NCBI RefSeq assembly: GCF_001422885.1
Contig: NZ_LMMZ01000003.1
Coordinates: forward strand, 102,927 to 166,926
Length of the DNA stretch: 64,000 nt
Origin: Methylobacterium sp. Leaf104
GTDB lineage: Bacteria; Pseudomonadota; Alphaproteobacteria; Rhizobiales; Beijerinckiaceae
Direction: 5' to 3'
Below are positions 26,135 to 35,023 of the stretch, piece after piece. Within the stretch, counting starts at the first letter, position 1, and every line of letters begins with the position of its first letter. The notes beneath the pieces were generated by a model, which made no database searches, had not been told where the DNA came from, and worked only from the letters and a program-made list of their open reading frames with translations. The position numbers and the translations under genes were made by a program.

Positions 26135-27099
26135 GCGGCGCTCTCCTGAACACCGGCCCCGTCGCCTGCCAGCGCCTCGCGATAGACCGCCTCCAGCCCG
26201 GGGGCGCGGATGCGGATCTCGGCGATGGGCACGCCCGCGTCCCGAAGGCCGCCGAGCAGGTTCGCGCCGTCGCGGAACGTGCCGCTGAGGCGGCGCGCCC
26301 GCCAGGTCGAGCCGGTATCGACGGGAACGAAGCCCGCCCGACGCAGGACCGTCTCCGCCGCCGCATCGGCGGGCGCGACGAGGACCGCCTCGTGCTCGGG
26401 CGCATCGGCGCGGATGCGGGCCAGGAGGTCGGACAGGCGGCCGTCGGTGACGATCCGGCCCCGGACCAGGATCGCGACCCGGTCGGCCAGGCGCTCGGCC
26501 TCGGCAAAGTCGTGGGTGGCGACGAGGAGCGCGGTGCCCGCCTCGCGCAGGCGCCCGAGCACCGCGTGGATCGCCGCGCGGGCGTGGAGGTCGACCCCCT
26601 GCGTGGGCTCGTCGAGGAGGACGAGGCGAGGCCGTGCCATCAGGCTGGCGGCGATGTTGACGCGGCGCTGATAGCCGCCCGAGAGCTGACCGACCGGGCG
26701 CCGGGCGACCTCGGCGAGGGCGCAGAGCGCGAGGCCCGTCGCCACCGCCTCGGCGCGCTCGCGTCGGGCGATGCCGGCGAGCTGGGCGAAGACCGACAGG
26801 TTCTCGGCGACCGACAGGCGGGGATAGAGTGCGATCTCCTGCGGCACCCAGCCGATCGCCCGGCGCGCCGATGGAGTCCGGTGGGGATCGTCGCCGGCCA
26901 CGCGGACGCTCCCGGCCTTCGGGGCGAGCCGGCCGGCCACGAGGCGCATCAGCGAGGTCTTGCCGGCGCCATTGGGGCCGAGGAGCGCGAGGGTCTCGCC
27001 GGCGCCGAGGGCGAGGTCCACGCCCTCCAGCACGCGGGTGCCCCGATAGGCGAGGGCGGCGCCGGCCACCCGCAGGAGCGGCTCGGAACGGACGCTCAC
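26131..27099 (-). CDS. ABC transporter ATP-binding protein
   Basis: 322 residues with GTG start at 27099, 7 bp after the DUF2141 stop. Walker [14 protein letters not shown]-loop [11 protein letters not shown], signature LSGGYQRRV, Walker [14 protein letters not shown]-loop LLVATHDF. An extra C-terminal region of about 90 residues is typical for exporter ATPases paired with ABC-2 permeases. It forms the transporter with the next gene. Confidence 0.85.
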   Translation of the reverse strand: MSVRSEPLLRVAGAALAYRGTRVLEGVDLALGAGETLALLGPNGAGKTSLMRLVAGRLAPKAGSVRVAGDDPHRTPSARRAIGWVPQEIALYPRLSVAENLSVFAQLAGIARRERAEAVATGLALCALAEVARRPVGQLSGGYQRRVNIAASLMARPRLVLLDEPTQGVDLHARAAIHAVLGRLREAGTALLVATHDFAEAERLADRVAILVRGRIVTDGRLSDLLARIRADAPEHEAVLVAPADAAAETVLRRAGFVPVDTGSTWRARRLSGTFRDGANLLGGLRDAGVPIAEIRIRAPGLEAVYREALAGDGAGVQESAA

Positions 27100-27106
27100 G
27101 CGGCGC

Positions 27107-27538
27107 TCAGCGAGGCGGCAGGGCGCGCGACAGGCGAACCCGCACGCCCACGCCCGGCTCCCGCACGGTGAAGCGCGCGCGCGCGAAGTCGGGGCGGGCG
27201 GAGCGGGCCGAATCGCCGGAGAATCCATAGGGCTCGAGGGGCAGGCCGAGGCCGGTCCGGTCGAGGCGGCCATTGCCGTTGGTGTCCTGGTAGGCCACCG
27301 CGGCGTAGATCCCGGGCGCCACGTTCTGGAACACGAAGCGCTGCGCCGCGGCCCGGGGCGGCGCCTGCTGCCCGGTCCGGCAATCGGCCTCGGACAGCCC
27401 GTCCTGGCACAGGGCGACGGAGAGGAGGCCGCCGGGCTCGATGCCCTCGACCTCCACCGTCACGGAGGCGGCCCGGGCCGCCCCTGAGACGAGGAAGAGG
27501 GCGCAGCCGACCGCCAGGAGCCTCGGCGACCGCCTCAA
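27107..27538 (-). CDS. Secreted DUF2141 protein
   Basis: 143 residues from a TTG start at 27538 whose bases overlap the upstream TGA (TTGA). This start gives a clean signal peptide (RLLAVGCALFLVSGAARA). The mature part is the DUF2141 beta-sandwich (GGLLSVALCQD, GIYAAVAYQDTNGNGRLD with a Ca-loop-like DTNGNGRLD). DUF2141 function is unknown. Its location between a carotenoid oxidoreductase and an exporter suggests a periplasmic or outer-leaflet role in the same pathway. Confidence 0.78.
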   Translation of the reverse strand: MRRSPRLLAVGCALFLVSGAARAASVTVEVEGIEPGGLLSVALCQDGLSEADCRTGQQAPPRAAAQRFVFQNVAPGIYAAVAYQDTNGNGRLDRTGLGLPLEPYGFSGDSARSARPDFARARFTVREPGVGVRVRLSRALPPR

Positions 27539-29115
27539 GTGGCGTCGCCCGAGGCGGCGAGCGGTGCGGTCGTGGGAATGCCGGCGCTCGCGGCCCCGAC
27601 GCGTCCGGCCGAGAGTTCCTCGATGAGCAGGCGGGCAGTGATGCGCGCGCCCTCGTAGATCACCGGCAGGCCGGAGCCCGGATGGGTGCCGCCGCCCACA
27701 AGGTAGAGCCCCGGCCCGAAGCGGTTGTGCGGGCGGAAATAGAGCATCTGCATCAGGTCGTGGGCGAGGTTGAAGGTGGCACCCTCGTGCACAAAGAACT
27801 CGTCGCGCCACTCGGTCGGATCGACGATGCGCTCGTAGCGGATGCGCTCCTCGATATCGCCGAGACCGAGAAGCTTCAGGCGATCGAGGACGAGCTGACG
27901 ATAGCTGACGCGCAGGCCCTTCCAGTCGATGCCGGCCTTCAGGTTCGGCACCGGCACCAGCACGTAGAGGCTGGTCTGGCCGGGGGGCGCCATGCCCCCG
28001 TCGGTGAAGCCCGCATGCTGCACGTAGAGCGAGGGCTGCATCGGCAGGATCCCGTCGGTGATCTCCCGGATGTTGCGGGCGTAATCCTCCGACAGCAGGA
28101 TGGTGTGGTGGCCGAGCGCCTCAGGCATGGGCCCGTCGAGGCCGAGATAGAGCATGAAGGTCGAGCAGGAGAGACGCGCCTTCTCGATCTTGGCGTCGCG
28201 CCAGCGCGGGCGGTGCTGCTGCGGCACGAGATCCTGGATGACCTTGGCGAAGTCGCCGTTGATCACCACCGCATCGGCCTGCAGCGTCTCGCCGTTGCAA
28301 ACGACGCCGCTGGCGCGCTTGCCCTCGAACAGCACCCGCTCGACGCCCGCCCCGAGGCGGATGTCGACGCCCATCCGGCGGGCGAGGCCCGCCATCGCCT
28401 CCGAGACGGCGCCGCAGCCGCCCACCGGGTGATAGACGCCGTGCTCGTATTCGAGGAACGACAGGATGGTGAACAGGCTCGGGCACCGGAACGGCGACAT
28501 GCCGAGGTACTTGGTCTGAAATGCGAAGGCGAGGCGGACCCGCGGGTCCTTGAAGTAGCGCCGTAGGTCCTTGTCGACGCTGCGCCCCGGATGGAGATGG
28601 GGCAGGGCGGCGATCATCGCCGGGGAAGCCATGGACCGCAGGGTGTGGAAGGCCTGCTCCAGGACCGGCTTGAAGAACTTCAGCTTGACCCGGTTGTCGG
28701 CGAAGAACTTGCGCACGTTCTTGGCGTCGTCGGGCGCGATGCGCGCCACCTCGGCCTCGAGCCGGTCCATGTCGTTGGTGGCGCGGATTTCGCCGCCGGC
28801 CTCGAACACGAGGTGGTACTGCGGATCGAGGCGCTCGAGCTTGACGTGGTCCTCGAGACGCTCGCCGCAGGTCTCGAAGATGTCGGCGAGGATCTGCGGA
28901 TAGAGGAAGAAAGTCGGGCCGATGTCGAAGCGGAAGCCGCCTGGGGCTTCGACGGTCTTGGTGCGTCCGCCCACCGCCGGATCCTTCTCCAGCAGCGTGA
29001 CGTGGACGCCGGCCCGGGCGAGGAGGAGTGCGGTGGCGAGGCCGCCGGGACCGGCACCGACAATGATGACGCGGCGTCCGGACAGGGTCCGCAAGCCGTC
29101 CCGTGACTGCAACAA
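27535..29115 (-). CDS. CrtN/CrtP-type carotenoid desaturase or oxidase (second), first gene of the operon
   Basis: About 526 residues. FAD motif RVIIVGAGPGGLATALLLA, AVGGRTKT, FRFDIGPTFFLYP; C-terminal LYLVGGGTHPGSGLPVIYEG. It shares the fold of the protein at 23292 but differs along its length, as CrtN and CrtP do. The start is uncertain: I prefer TTG 29115 (9 nt after GGAG); ATG 29262 would add a Pro/Arg-rich stretch unlike a flavoprotein N-terminus. The 3' end overlaps the DUF2141 start. Confidence 0.83.
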   Translation of the reverse strand: MLQSRDGLRTLSGRRVIIVGAGPGGLATALLLARAGVHVTLLEKDPAVGGRTKTVEAPGGFRFDIGPTFFLYPQILADIFETCGERLEDHVKLERLDPQYHLVFEAGGEIRATNDMDRLEAEVARIAPDDAKNVRKFFADNRVKLKFFKPVLEQAFHTLRSMASPAMIAALPHLHPGRSVDKDLRRYFKDPRVRLAFAFQTKYLGMSPFRCPSLFTILSFLEYEHGVYHPVGGCGAVSEAMAGLARRMGVDIRLGAGVERVLFEGKRASGVVCNGETLQADAVVINGDFAKVIQDLVPQQHRPRWRDAKIEKARLSCSTFMLYLGLDGPMPEALGHHTILLSEDYARNIREITDGILPMQPSLYVQHAGFTDGGMAPPGQTSLYVLVPVPNLKAGIDWKGLRVSYRQLVLDRLKLLGLGDIEERIRYERIVDPTEWRDEFFVHEGATFNLAHDLMQMLYFRPHNRFGPGLYLVGGGTHPGSGLPVIYEGARITARLLIEELSAGRVGAASAGIPTTAPLAASGDAT

Positions 29116-29288
29116 CGCTCGCAACTCCTTCGTCCGCGCTCCATCTCTGAGCGCATGTGGCGCGCAAGAATGGTCCGTCCAGGGCTCGCAGGGCCCGGTC
29201 CGTAATCTTGACCGTAGCGGGGCGCGCGGCAATGGGGGCGCAGTGTCGCGCGTAGAGGCCACTTCGCAGCCGGGCCGCCCGCTCCGCG

Positions 29289-30116
29289 CTATCCCGTCCG
29301 GGCGAGGTGGTGCAGGGCGATGGCGCCGGCTGTGGCGACGTTGAGCGAATCGAAGTCCGGCGCCATCGGGATCCGCAGGGTGCGCAGGCGCACCATCAGG
29401 TCGGACGGCAGGCCCGGCCCCTCGCTCCCGAGGAGGAGCAGGGTTCGGTCGGGCGGCGCCAGGGCCGCGAGGGCCTCGGCCCCGCCGGGGCTCAGGGCCA
29501 GGGGCTCCAGGGCATGGCGTTCCGCGAAGGCCAGGATCGCGTCGGCGTTCGTGAGCCGCAGGAAGGGGACGACCAGCGCGGCGCCGGCCGAGACCCGGAT
29601 CGCCTTGCGATAGAGTGGATCGCAGGTGCCGCCGTCGAGGAGCACCGCGTCGGCCCCGAAGGCGGCGGCGTTGCGGAACAGGCCGCCGACATTGTCGTGG
29701 TTCGTCAAGCCGACGAGACCGACCACGAGGGCCGGGGCCGGGGCGGGCGGCAGGTCGGGGCGCGCATCACCGGGTGCCTCCCCCTCGCGCAAGCCGATCC
29801 CGAGCACGCCGCGATGGATCGGAAACCCCGTGATCGCGCTCATCACGGGCTTTGCCGCGGTGTAGACGGGGACCCCCTCGGGCAGCCGGACCAGGGCCGC
29901 CTCCAGACCGGCCAGCCGCTCGGGCGCCAGCAGCACCGATTCGAGGCCGAATCGCGCCCGGCCCGAGAGCATCACCCGCAGGGTCACCTCGCCCTCGACG
30001 ATGAAGCGGCCGGCACGCCCGACGAGGTCGCGCTCGCGCATCGCCGTGTAGGGCGAGAGACGCGGGTCGGCGGGATCGTCGATGGCGATCGGCGCGGACC
30101 GGAGCAGCGCGGCCAT
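29289..30116 (-). CDS. TrmH/SpoU-family RNA 2'-O-methyltransferase
   Basis: 275 residues. An N-terminal substrate-binding domain (residues 15-100) precedes the SPOUT knot: motif 1 LTNHDNVGGLFRNAAAFGAD, motif 2 LLLLGSEGPGLP, motif 3 LNVATAGAIALH. It methylates a ribose in rRNA or tRNA with SAM; the target nucleotide is not evident. ATG 30116 lies 8 bp after the MaoC stop, so the two are co-transcribed. Confidence 0.86.
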   Translation of the reverse strand: MAALLRSAPIAIDDPADPRLSPYTAMRERDLVGRAGRFIVEGEVTLRVMLSGRARFGLESVLLAPERLAGLEAALVRLPEGVPVYTAAKPVMSAITGFPIHRGVLGIGLREGEAPGDARPDLPPAPAPALVVGLVGLTNHDNVGGLFRNAAAFGADAVLLDGGTCDPLYRKAIRVSAGAALVVPFLRLTNADAILAFAERHALEPLALSPGGAEALAALAPPDRTLLLLGSEGPGLPSDLMVRLRTLRIPMAPDFDSLNVATAGAIALHHLARTG

Positions 30117-30124
30117 GGCGGGCG

Positions 30125-30604
30125 TCAGGCGCTCGCCGGACGCCCGCCCATGCGCACCGCGAGCGGATCGGCCTCCGCCTTGGTCGGCACCTTCACGAGC
30201 GCCTCGCCGTCGAGGACGACCTCGCCCGCCACCGAGCAGGTGCATTTCAGGCGGGCGCGGCGGCGCTCCGGCACCAGCTCGGCCACCTCGACGGTGACCT
30301 CGACCGTGTCGCCGATGCGCACCGGCGCGCGAAAGTTCAGGGTCTGGCTGATGTAGACCGCGCCGGGTCCGGGCAGGCGGGTGCCGAGCACCGCCGAGAT
30401 CAGGCCGGCGGTGTAGAGGCCGTGGGCGATGCGGGTGCCGAAGGGCGTGCGCGCCGCGAAGTGCTCGGACAGGTGGATCGGATTGCGGTCACCGGTGATC
30501 TCGGCGAAGCCCACCACGTCGGAGGCGGCGATGACCTTGTTCAGCGTCTCGGACAGGCCGACTTCGAGATCCTCGAAGTACAGGACGCGCAGTTCGGGCA
30601 TCAT
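30125..30604 (-). CDS. MaoC-family (R)-specific enoyl-CoA hydratase
   Basis: 159 residues, single hot-dog domain. The hydratase-2 motif FAEITGDRNPIHL contains the catalytic Asp and His, followed by RIAHGLYTAGLIS. It hydrates trans-2-enoyl-CoA to (R)-3-hydroxyacyl-CoA (PhaJ- or CroR-like). In methylotrophs such an enzyme can serve PHB turnover or the ethylmalonyl-CoA pathway, but no pathway neighbours are here. Two adjacent ATGs; GGGGAA upstream supports 30604. Confidence 0.86.
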   Translation of the reverse strand: MMPELRVLYFEDLEVGLSETLNKVIAASDVVGFAEITGDRNPIHLSEHFAARTPFGTRIAHGLYTAGLISAVLGTRLPGPGAVYISQTLNFRAPVRIGDTVEVTVEVAELVPERRRARLKCTCSVAGEVVLDGEALVKVPTKAEADPLAVRMGGRPASA

Positions 30605-30755
30605 CGGCGGTTTCCCCTGACTTTGGTTGCTTGCACGCAGGTCTCGTGCGGCTTGGCGTTTCGCCTCGCACAGGCGGCGGGCCAAATCCAGTATCCGGCG
30701 CCCGAAAAGCACCGGGCCGGATCTTGAGCCTCGACAGCCGGAGGCATCTCGCGCC

Positions 30756-31451
30756 ATGGAGACCGTCGTCGCGAGGTGCCGGGTCCGGGTCCGGGCCGAT
30801 CTCCCCCTCCAGACAGGTCGAGCCGCCGCTTTGTCCGCCACGCCCACCCCGTCCGCCACCCTGCGCCCGGTGGTCGCCCGCGTCGCCGGGCTCAACCTCG
30901 CGTATTTCGGCATCGAGATCAGCGTCGCCCTGGCGATCGGGTCGCTGGCGCTCATCGCCGACAGCCTCGACTTCCTCGAGGACGCGGCGATCAACCTGCT
31001 GATCTTCGCCGGCATCGGCTGGAGCGTGCGCAACCGCGCCCGGCTCGGAGCCGTCCTCGCCGTCATCCTGCTCCTGCCGGCACTCGCCACCGCCTACGCC
31101 GCCTGGGTCAAGTTCGCCACGATGGCGCCCCCGGCTCCACTCCCCCTGACGCTCACGGGCCTCGGGGCGCTGGCGGTCAATCTCACCTGCGCGATGATGC
31201 TGGCCCGGCACCGCGCGGGCGGCGGCAGCCTGACCCGAGCGGCCTACCTCTCGGCCCGCAACGACGCCTTCGCCAACCTCGCGATCATCGCCGCCGGCCT
31301 CGCCACGGCCCTGACCCTGTCGGCCTGGCCGGATCTCATCGCGGCCGCCGGCATCGCCATCCTCAACGCGGATTCGGCCGGCGACATCCTGAAGGCCGCC
31401 CGCGCCGAATGGCGCGCCGCGAAGGCCGCGCCCGAGAATCCGGTCCCCTGA
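30756..31451 (+). CDS. Cation-efflux (CDF)-like membrane protein
   Basis: 231 residues with about six hydrophobic segments from residue 40 on. The second helix reads GSLALIADSLDFLEDA and the fifth SARNDAFANLAI, the spacing of the CDF metal-binding Asp pairs (HxxxD is replaced by DxxxD and NxxxN variants). A C-terminal cytoplasmic domain is almost absent, so it is a truncated-type CDF. Metal unknown. GGAGG lies 11 nt before the ATG. Confidence 0.78.
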   Translation: METVVARCRVRVRADLPLQTGRAAALSATPTPSATLRPVVARVAGLNLAYFGIEISVALAIGSLALIADSLDFLEDAAINLLIFAGIGWSVRNRARLGAVLAVILLLPALATAYAAWVKFATMAPPAPLPLTLTGLGALAVNLTCAMMLARHRAGGGSLTRAAYLSARNDAFANLAIIAAGLATALTLSAWPDLIAAAGIAILNADSAGDILKAARAEWRAAKAAPENPVP

Positions 31452-31468
31452 GAGGCTCCACGCCCAGC

Positions 31469-32314
31469 ATGCGCCTGTTCCCCATCTCCGACCTGCACCT
31501 GGAGCGCCGACGCCTCGACGTCATCCCGCGCCCGAGCCAGCCCTTCGACGTCCTGGTCTGCCCCGGCGACCTGCACGAGGGCCGGCCCGAATCGGGGCTC
31601 GCGGCCCTGATGACCCTGGCGCAGGGCCGCCCGATCGTGCTCGTGCCGGGCAACCACGAGCACTACGCGCCGACCGGCGACGGGCGCACGGCTCCGGAAC
31701 TCCTCGCCGACCTGGAGTCCGAGGTCCTTCGTCTGAACGGGGAGGGGGCGGAGATCCACCTCCTCCAGCGCGGGTCGGCCGTCCTACTCGGCGGCGTGCG
31801 CTTCGTCGGCACCACCCTGTGGAGCGACTGGTCTCTGGCCGGGCGCTGGCTCGACGGGCGCATCGCCGACGCGCCGGAGGACCCGGTTGCCTACGCGGCC
31901 GCGCGGATGACCGACCCGATCACCGGTTCGCGCGAATTTCGAGGCTCGATCCGCAACGGCGACGGAACGGTCTGGTCGCCCGCCGACGCGATGGCGGCAC
32001 ACGACCGGGAACGTGCCCAGCTGGCGGCCGCCCTGGCGCAGACCCATGACGGGCCGACCGTCTGCGTCACCCACCACCCGGCGAGCCCGCGCGCGGCCGA
32101 TGCGTTCCGGGATGTGCTCGGGGTGCCCTGGTGGATCCCGGCCTTCTACGCCACCACCGTCCTCGAGGATCTGCCCGAGGCGGTCCGGCCGGACCTCTGG
32201 GTCTCGGGCCATTTCCATGCCGGGCACGACCTGCGGATCGGGCGCACCCGCTGGGTGGCGAACCCGGTGGAGGGGCGGGACTTCTCCGCCGATCACATTC
32301 TCACGATCGAATGA
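31469..32314 (+). CDS. Calcineurin-like metallophosphoesterase
   Basis: 281 residues. All metallophosphoesterase motifs are present: ISDLHLE (DxH), CPGDLHEG (GDxxxx), PGNHEHY (GNHE), THHPAS and GHFHAGHD (GHxH). It is a cytosolic dinuclear-metal phosphoesterase of unknown substrate. It is 17 bp after the CDF-like gene, so probably one transcript. Confidence 0.82.
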   Translation: MRLFPISDLHLERRRLDVIPRPSQPFDVLVCPGDLHEGRPESGLAALMTLAQGRPIVLVPGNHEHYAPTGDGRTAPELLADLESEVLRLNGEGAEIHLLQRGSAVLLGGVRFVGTTLWSDWSLAGRWLDGRIADAPEDPVAYAAARMTDPITGSREFRGSIRNGDGTVWSPADAMAAHDRERAQLAAALAQTHDGPTVCVTHHPASPRAADAFRDVLGVPWWIPAFYATTVLEDLPEAVRPDLWVSGHFHAGHDLRIGRTRWVANPVEGRDFSADHILTIE

Positions 32315-32384
32315 GACCGGACGCCGCCCGGCCGCGTACCTGTCGGGCGTCGCCTCGCTGGAGTTCACCCATGACGGTTCGCCC

Positions 32385-32606
32385 ATGAACGCCTTCATCG
32401 CCGTCGTCCTCGTCTGTGCCAACGGCATCCCGATCGAGGCCTGCACCGACGACAAGGCGAGCGAGGTCCGCAAGGTCCGCGTCGCCAACGAGCTCGGCTG
32501 CACCAACGGTTGGCAGGAGATCATCGCCCGCACCGATCTGCGGGACGAGGTCGGCAAGACGAGTTACCTCAAGACCGAGTGCCGCCGGGTGAAGCAGGCC
32601 GACTGA
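32385..32606 (+). CDS. Small unknown protein, 73 aa
   Basis: MNAFIAVVLVCANGIP is a short hydrophobic N-terminus, possibly a signal or anchor, followed by a charged segment with Cys at about 20, 39 and 66. I cannot assign a family. Its start overlaps the TGA of a five-codon mini-ORF that begins at 32371. Coding is supported by a clean frame ending 14 bp before the convergent pterin dehydratase stop. Confidence 0.6.
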   Translation: MNAFIAVVLVCANGIPIEACTDDKASEVRKVRVANELGCTNGWQEIIARTDLRDEVGKTSYLKTECRRVKQAD

Positions 32607-32620
32607 GCGGCCGCCCGGAT

Positions 32621-32998
32621 CTAGCGGTCGTACTTGATGTAGGCGAAGCGCGGGTCGGTGGGCGTGCCCTCCAGCGCGCCGCCCTCGGTGCCGGGCTGCC
32701 AGCCGACCACCTCCTCGATCTTGGCGGCGAGCGCGAAGTCCTTCTCGGTGATCCCCTTGGCGGCATGGTTGGTCAGCCGCACCTCGACCCATGCGTAGGA
32801 GGCGGTGATATCCGGGTGGTGCCAGGCGGCCTCGGCGAGATGGCCCACGGTGTTGATGACCATCAGCGTGCCCTTCCAGCCCGCGGTCTTGTAGGTGCGC
32901 CGGATCCAGCCCTCTTCGAGGCGCCAGGCCGGGAGCTCCCGCGCGAGGCGCTCCGTGACGGTGGCGTCGTCGATCACGTCGTCCCGCGTGCCGGCCAT
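32621..32998 (-). CDS. Pterin-4a-carbinolamine dehydratase family protein
   Basis: 125 residues. The PCD signature is seen in AAWHHPDITASYAWVEVRL with a second His in TNHAAKGIT and the following Asp. Classical PCD recycles 4a-hydroxy-tetrahydrobiopterin. In a methylotroph without visible aromatic hydroxylases here, a role around H4MPT or folate pterins is possible; the nearby folB/folK/folP genes fit that, as inference. Confidence 0.85.
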   Translation of the reverse strand: MAGTRDDVIDDATVTERLARELPAWRLEEGWIRRTYKTAGWKGTLMVINTVGHLAEAAWHHPDITASYAWVEVRLTNHAAKGITEKDFALAAKIEEVVGWQPGTEGGALEGTPTDPRFAYIKYDR

Positions 32999-33248
32999 GG
33001 TCTAAAATCTCCCTCGAACAAGCATCGATGTCGAACCGGCTGAAATCCTGCGCCGCCCCCCTGCCATGCGCAAGGTATCTGAGCCCGTTCGGAGAGATCT
33101 GCGAGTCCGGGGGCGACCATCCGCCCGGCGGACTTGCCAATTCGTCCTGTGGACGCCCTGTGCCCGACCTCCTATGAAGATTGCCAACCAGCGCCGGCCT
33201 TCACGGGACAACCCGAGCGTTCGACTTCGAATCCAGGGAGAGTCCCTC

Positions 33249-34241
33249 ATGCTGTCACGGCGCGGATTGCTCGCGACGGCGGCACTGTTGCCCCTGCCCT
33301 GGAGCCTCGCCCGTCCGGCGCGGGCGGCGGGGCCGGCGTTCCGGGTCGGCAGCCTGCCCTTCGGCACGGTCTCCTGGGAGGCGGCGGTGATCAAGGCGCG
33401 CGGCCTCGACAGCGCCAACGGGTTCACCCTCGACGTGGTCAAGCTCGCCGGCAACGACGCCGCGCGGATCGCCTTCCTCGGGGGCCAGGTCGACACCATC
33501 GTGGGCGACCTGCTCTGGGCCGCGAGACTCGGCAACGAAGGGCGCGCCATCCGCTTCTTCCCCTATTCGACCACCGAAGGCTCCCTGATGGTGCCGGGCG
33601 ACAGCCCGATCCGGACGCTGGCCGATCTCAAGGGCAAGCGCCTAGGCGTCGCCGGCGGTCCCCTGGACAAGAACTGGCTCCTGCTCAAGGCCCAGGCCCG
33701 CGACACCGCCGGCATCGACCTCGAGACCCAGGCCACCATCGCCTTCGGGGCGCCGCCCCTCCTGGCGCTCAAGCTGGAGCAGGGCGAGCTCGATGCCGGG
33801 CTGCTGTACTGGACCTACTGCGCCCGCCTGGAGCCCAAGGGGTTCCGCCGCCTGATCGGCTCCGACGACATCATGCGCGCCTTCGGCGCCACCGGTTCGA
33901 TGGCCCTGATCGGCTACCTCCTCGACGACGCTGTCGTGAAGGACAAGGGCGAGGCGGTCATGGGCTTCACCCGCGCGTCCAAGGCCGCCAAGGATATCCT
34001 CGCCAACGACCCCGCCGCCTGGGACGTGGTGCGCCCGCTGATGTCGGCGGAGGACGAGGCGACGTTCCAGGCGCTCAAGCGCGACTTCCTCGCCGGCATC
34101 CCGCGCCGGCCCCTCGCCACGGAGCGCAGTGACGGCGAGAAGCTGTTCACCGTCATGGCGCGCCTCGGCGGCGAGCGCCTCGTCGGCGCGGGTACGACTC
34201 TCCCCACCGGCCTGTACTTCGACGGCACCGGCAATGGCTGA
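33249..34241 (+). CDS. NitT/TauT-type ABC transporter substrate-binding protein
   Basis: 330 residues. N-terminal Tat-like signal (SRRGLLATAALLPLPWS) cleaved near ARA-AG. The mature part is an SBP_bac/NMT1-like bilobed protein (FRVGSLPFGTVSWEAAVI, DLKGKRLGVAGGPLDKNW). The family binds nitrate, sulfonates, taurine or thiamine precursors; ligand unknown. GGGAGAG lies 5 nt upstream of the ATG. First gene of a three-gene transporter directly upstream of the xoxF region. Confidence 0.85.
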   Translation: MLSRRGLLATAALLPLPWSLARPARAAGPAFRVGSLPFGTVSWEAAVIKARGLDSANGFTLDVVKLAGNDAARIAFLGGQVDTIVGDLLWAARLGNEGRAIRFFPYSTTEGSLMVPGDSPIRTLADLKGKRLGVAGGPLDKNWLLLKAQARDTAGIDLETQATIAFGAPPLLALKLEQGELDAGLLYWTYCARLEPKGFRRLIGSDDIMRAFGATGSMALIGYLLDDAVVKDKGEAVMGFTRASKAAKDILANDPAAWDVVRPLMSAEDEATFQALKRDFLAGIPRRPLATERSDGEKLFTVMARLGGERLVGAGTTLPTGLYFDGTGNG

Positions 34242-34285
34242 AGCCGCCCCGCGCCGGTCCGCCGCGCGCCCGACACCCTGACCCC

Positions 34286-35023
34286 ATGGGCTTTGCCACC
34301 CGTCTCGCCTCCGTGCTGGTCCTCCTCGCGGGGTGGCAGGTCGCGGCCTCGGCCGCCGGTTCGCGGCTGCTGCCGGCGCCCCTGGCGATCCTGGACTTCA
34401 TCGCGCGCGAATCCGCGACCGGCGACCTGTGGTGGAACGTCGGCATCACCCTGTCGCGGGTGGGCATCTCCTTCTTCCTGGCGATGACCCTGGGGGTGCT
34501 GCTCGGGATCGCCCTGGGGCGCTCGCGCCGGCTGAACCTCGTCCTCGACACGCCGCTCCTCATCCTTCTCAACACGCCCGCCCTGGTGATCACGGTGCTG
34601 GCCTACATCTGGGTCGGCCTCAACGAGGCGGCCGCCATCGTCGCCGTGGTGCTGAACAAGCTGCCGAACGTCGCCGTGATCCTGCGAGAGGGAGCCCGCG
34701 GCCTCGACCCGCAGCTCGAGGAGATGGCGCGCAGCTACCGCTTCGACCGGCGGACCTGGATCGCCCACGTGCTGGTGCCGCAGCTCCAGCCCTTCGCGGT
34801 GGCCGCCGCACGCTCCGGCCTGTCGCTCGCCTGGAAGATCGTGCTCGTGATCGAGCTGCTCGGCCGCCCCAACGGCGTCGGCTTCGCGATCAACTACTAC
34901 TTCGTCCAGAGCCTGAACGTGGCGGCGATCGTCGGCTACAGCATCGTGTTCATGAGCGTGATGATCGCCATCGACATCCTCATCCTCCAGCGGCTCGAAG
35001 CCTATGTCCGACGCTGGCGCTGA
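34286..35023 (+). CDS. ABC transporter permease (NitT/TauT type)
   Basis: 245 residues, six hydrophobic segments, with the BPD_transp_1 EAA loop EEMARSYRFDRRTWIAHVLVP about residues 150-170. Pairs with the preceding binding protein and the following ATPase, whose start lies 20 bp inside this gene. Confidence 0.86.
   Translation: MGFATRLASVLVLLAGWQVAASAAGSRLLPAPLAILDFIARESATGDLWWNVGITLSRVGISFFLAMTLGVLLGIALGRSRRLNLVLDTPLLILLNTPALVITVLAYIWVGLNEAAAIVAVVLNKLPNVAVILREGARGLDPQLEEMARSYRFDRRTWIAHVLVPQLQPFAVAAARSGLSLAWKIVLVIELLGRPNGVGFAINYYFVQSLNVAAIVGYSIVFMSVMIAIDILILQRLEAYVRRWR

Noticed and set aside
27107..27811. Longer reading of the DUF2141 gene starting at 27811
   Set aside because: The extra 91 codons overlap the carotenoid gene out of frame and are Arg/His-rich; the TTG at 27538 yields a proper signal peptide.
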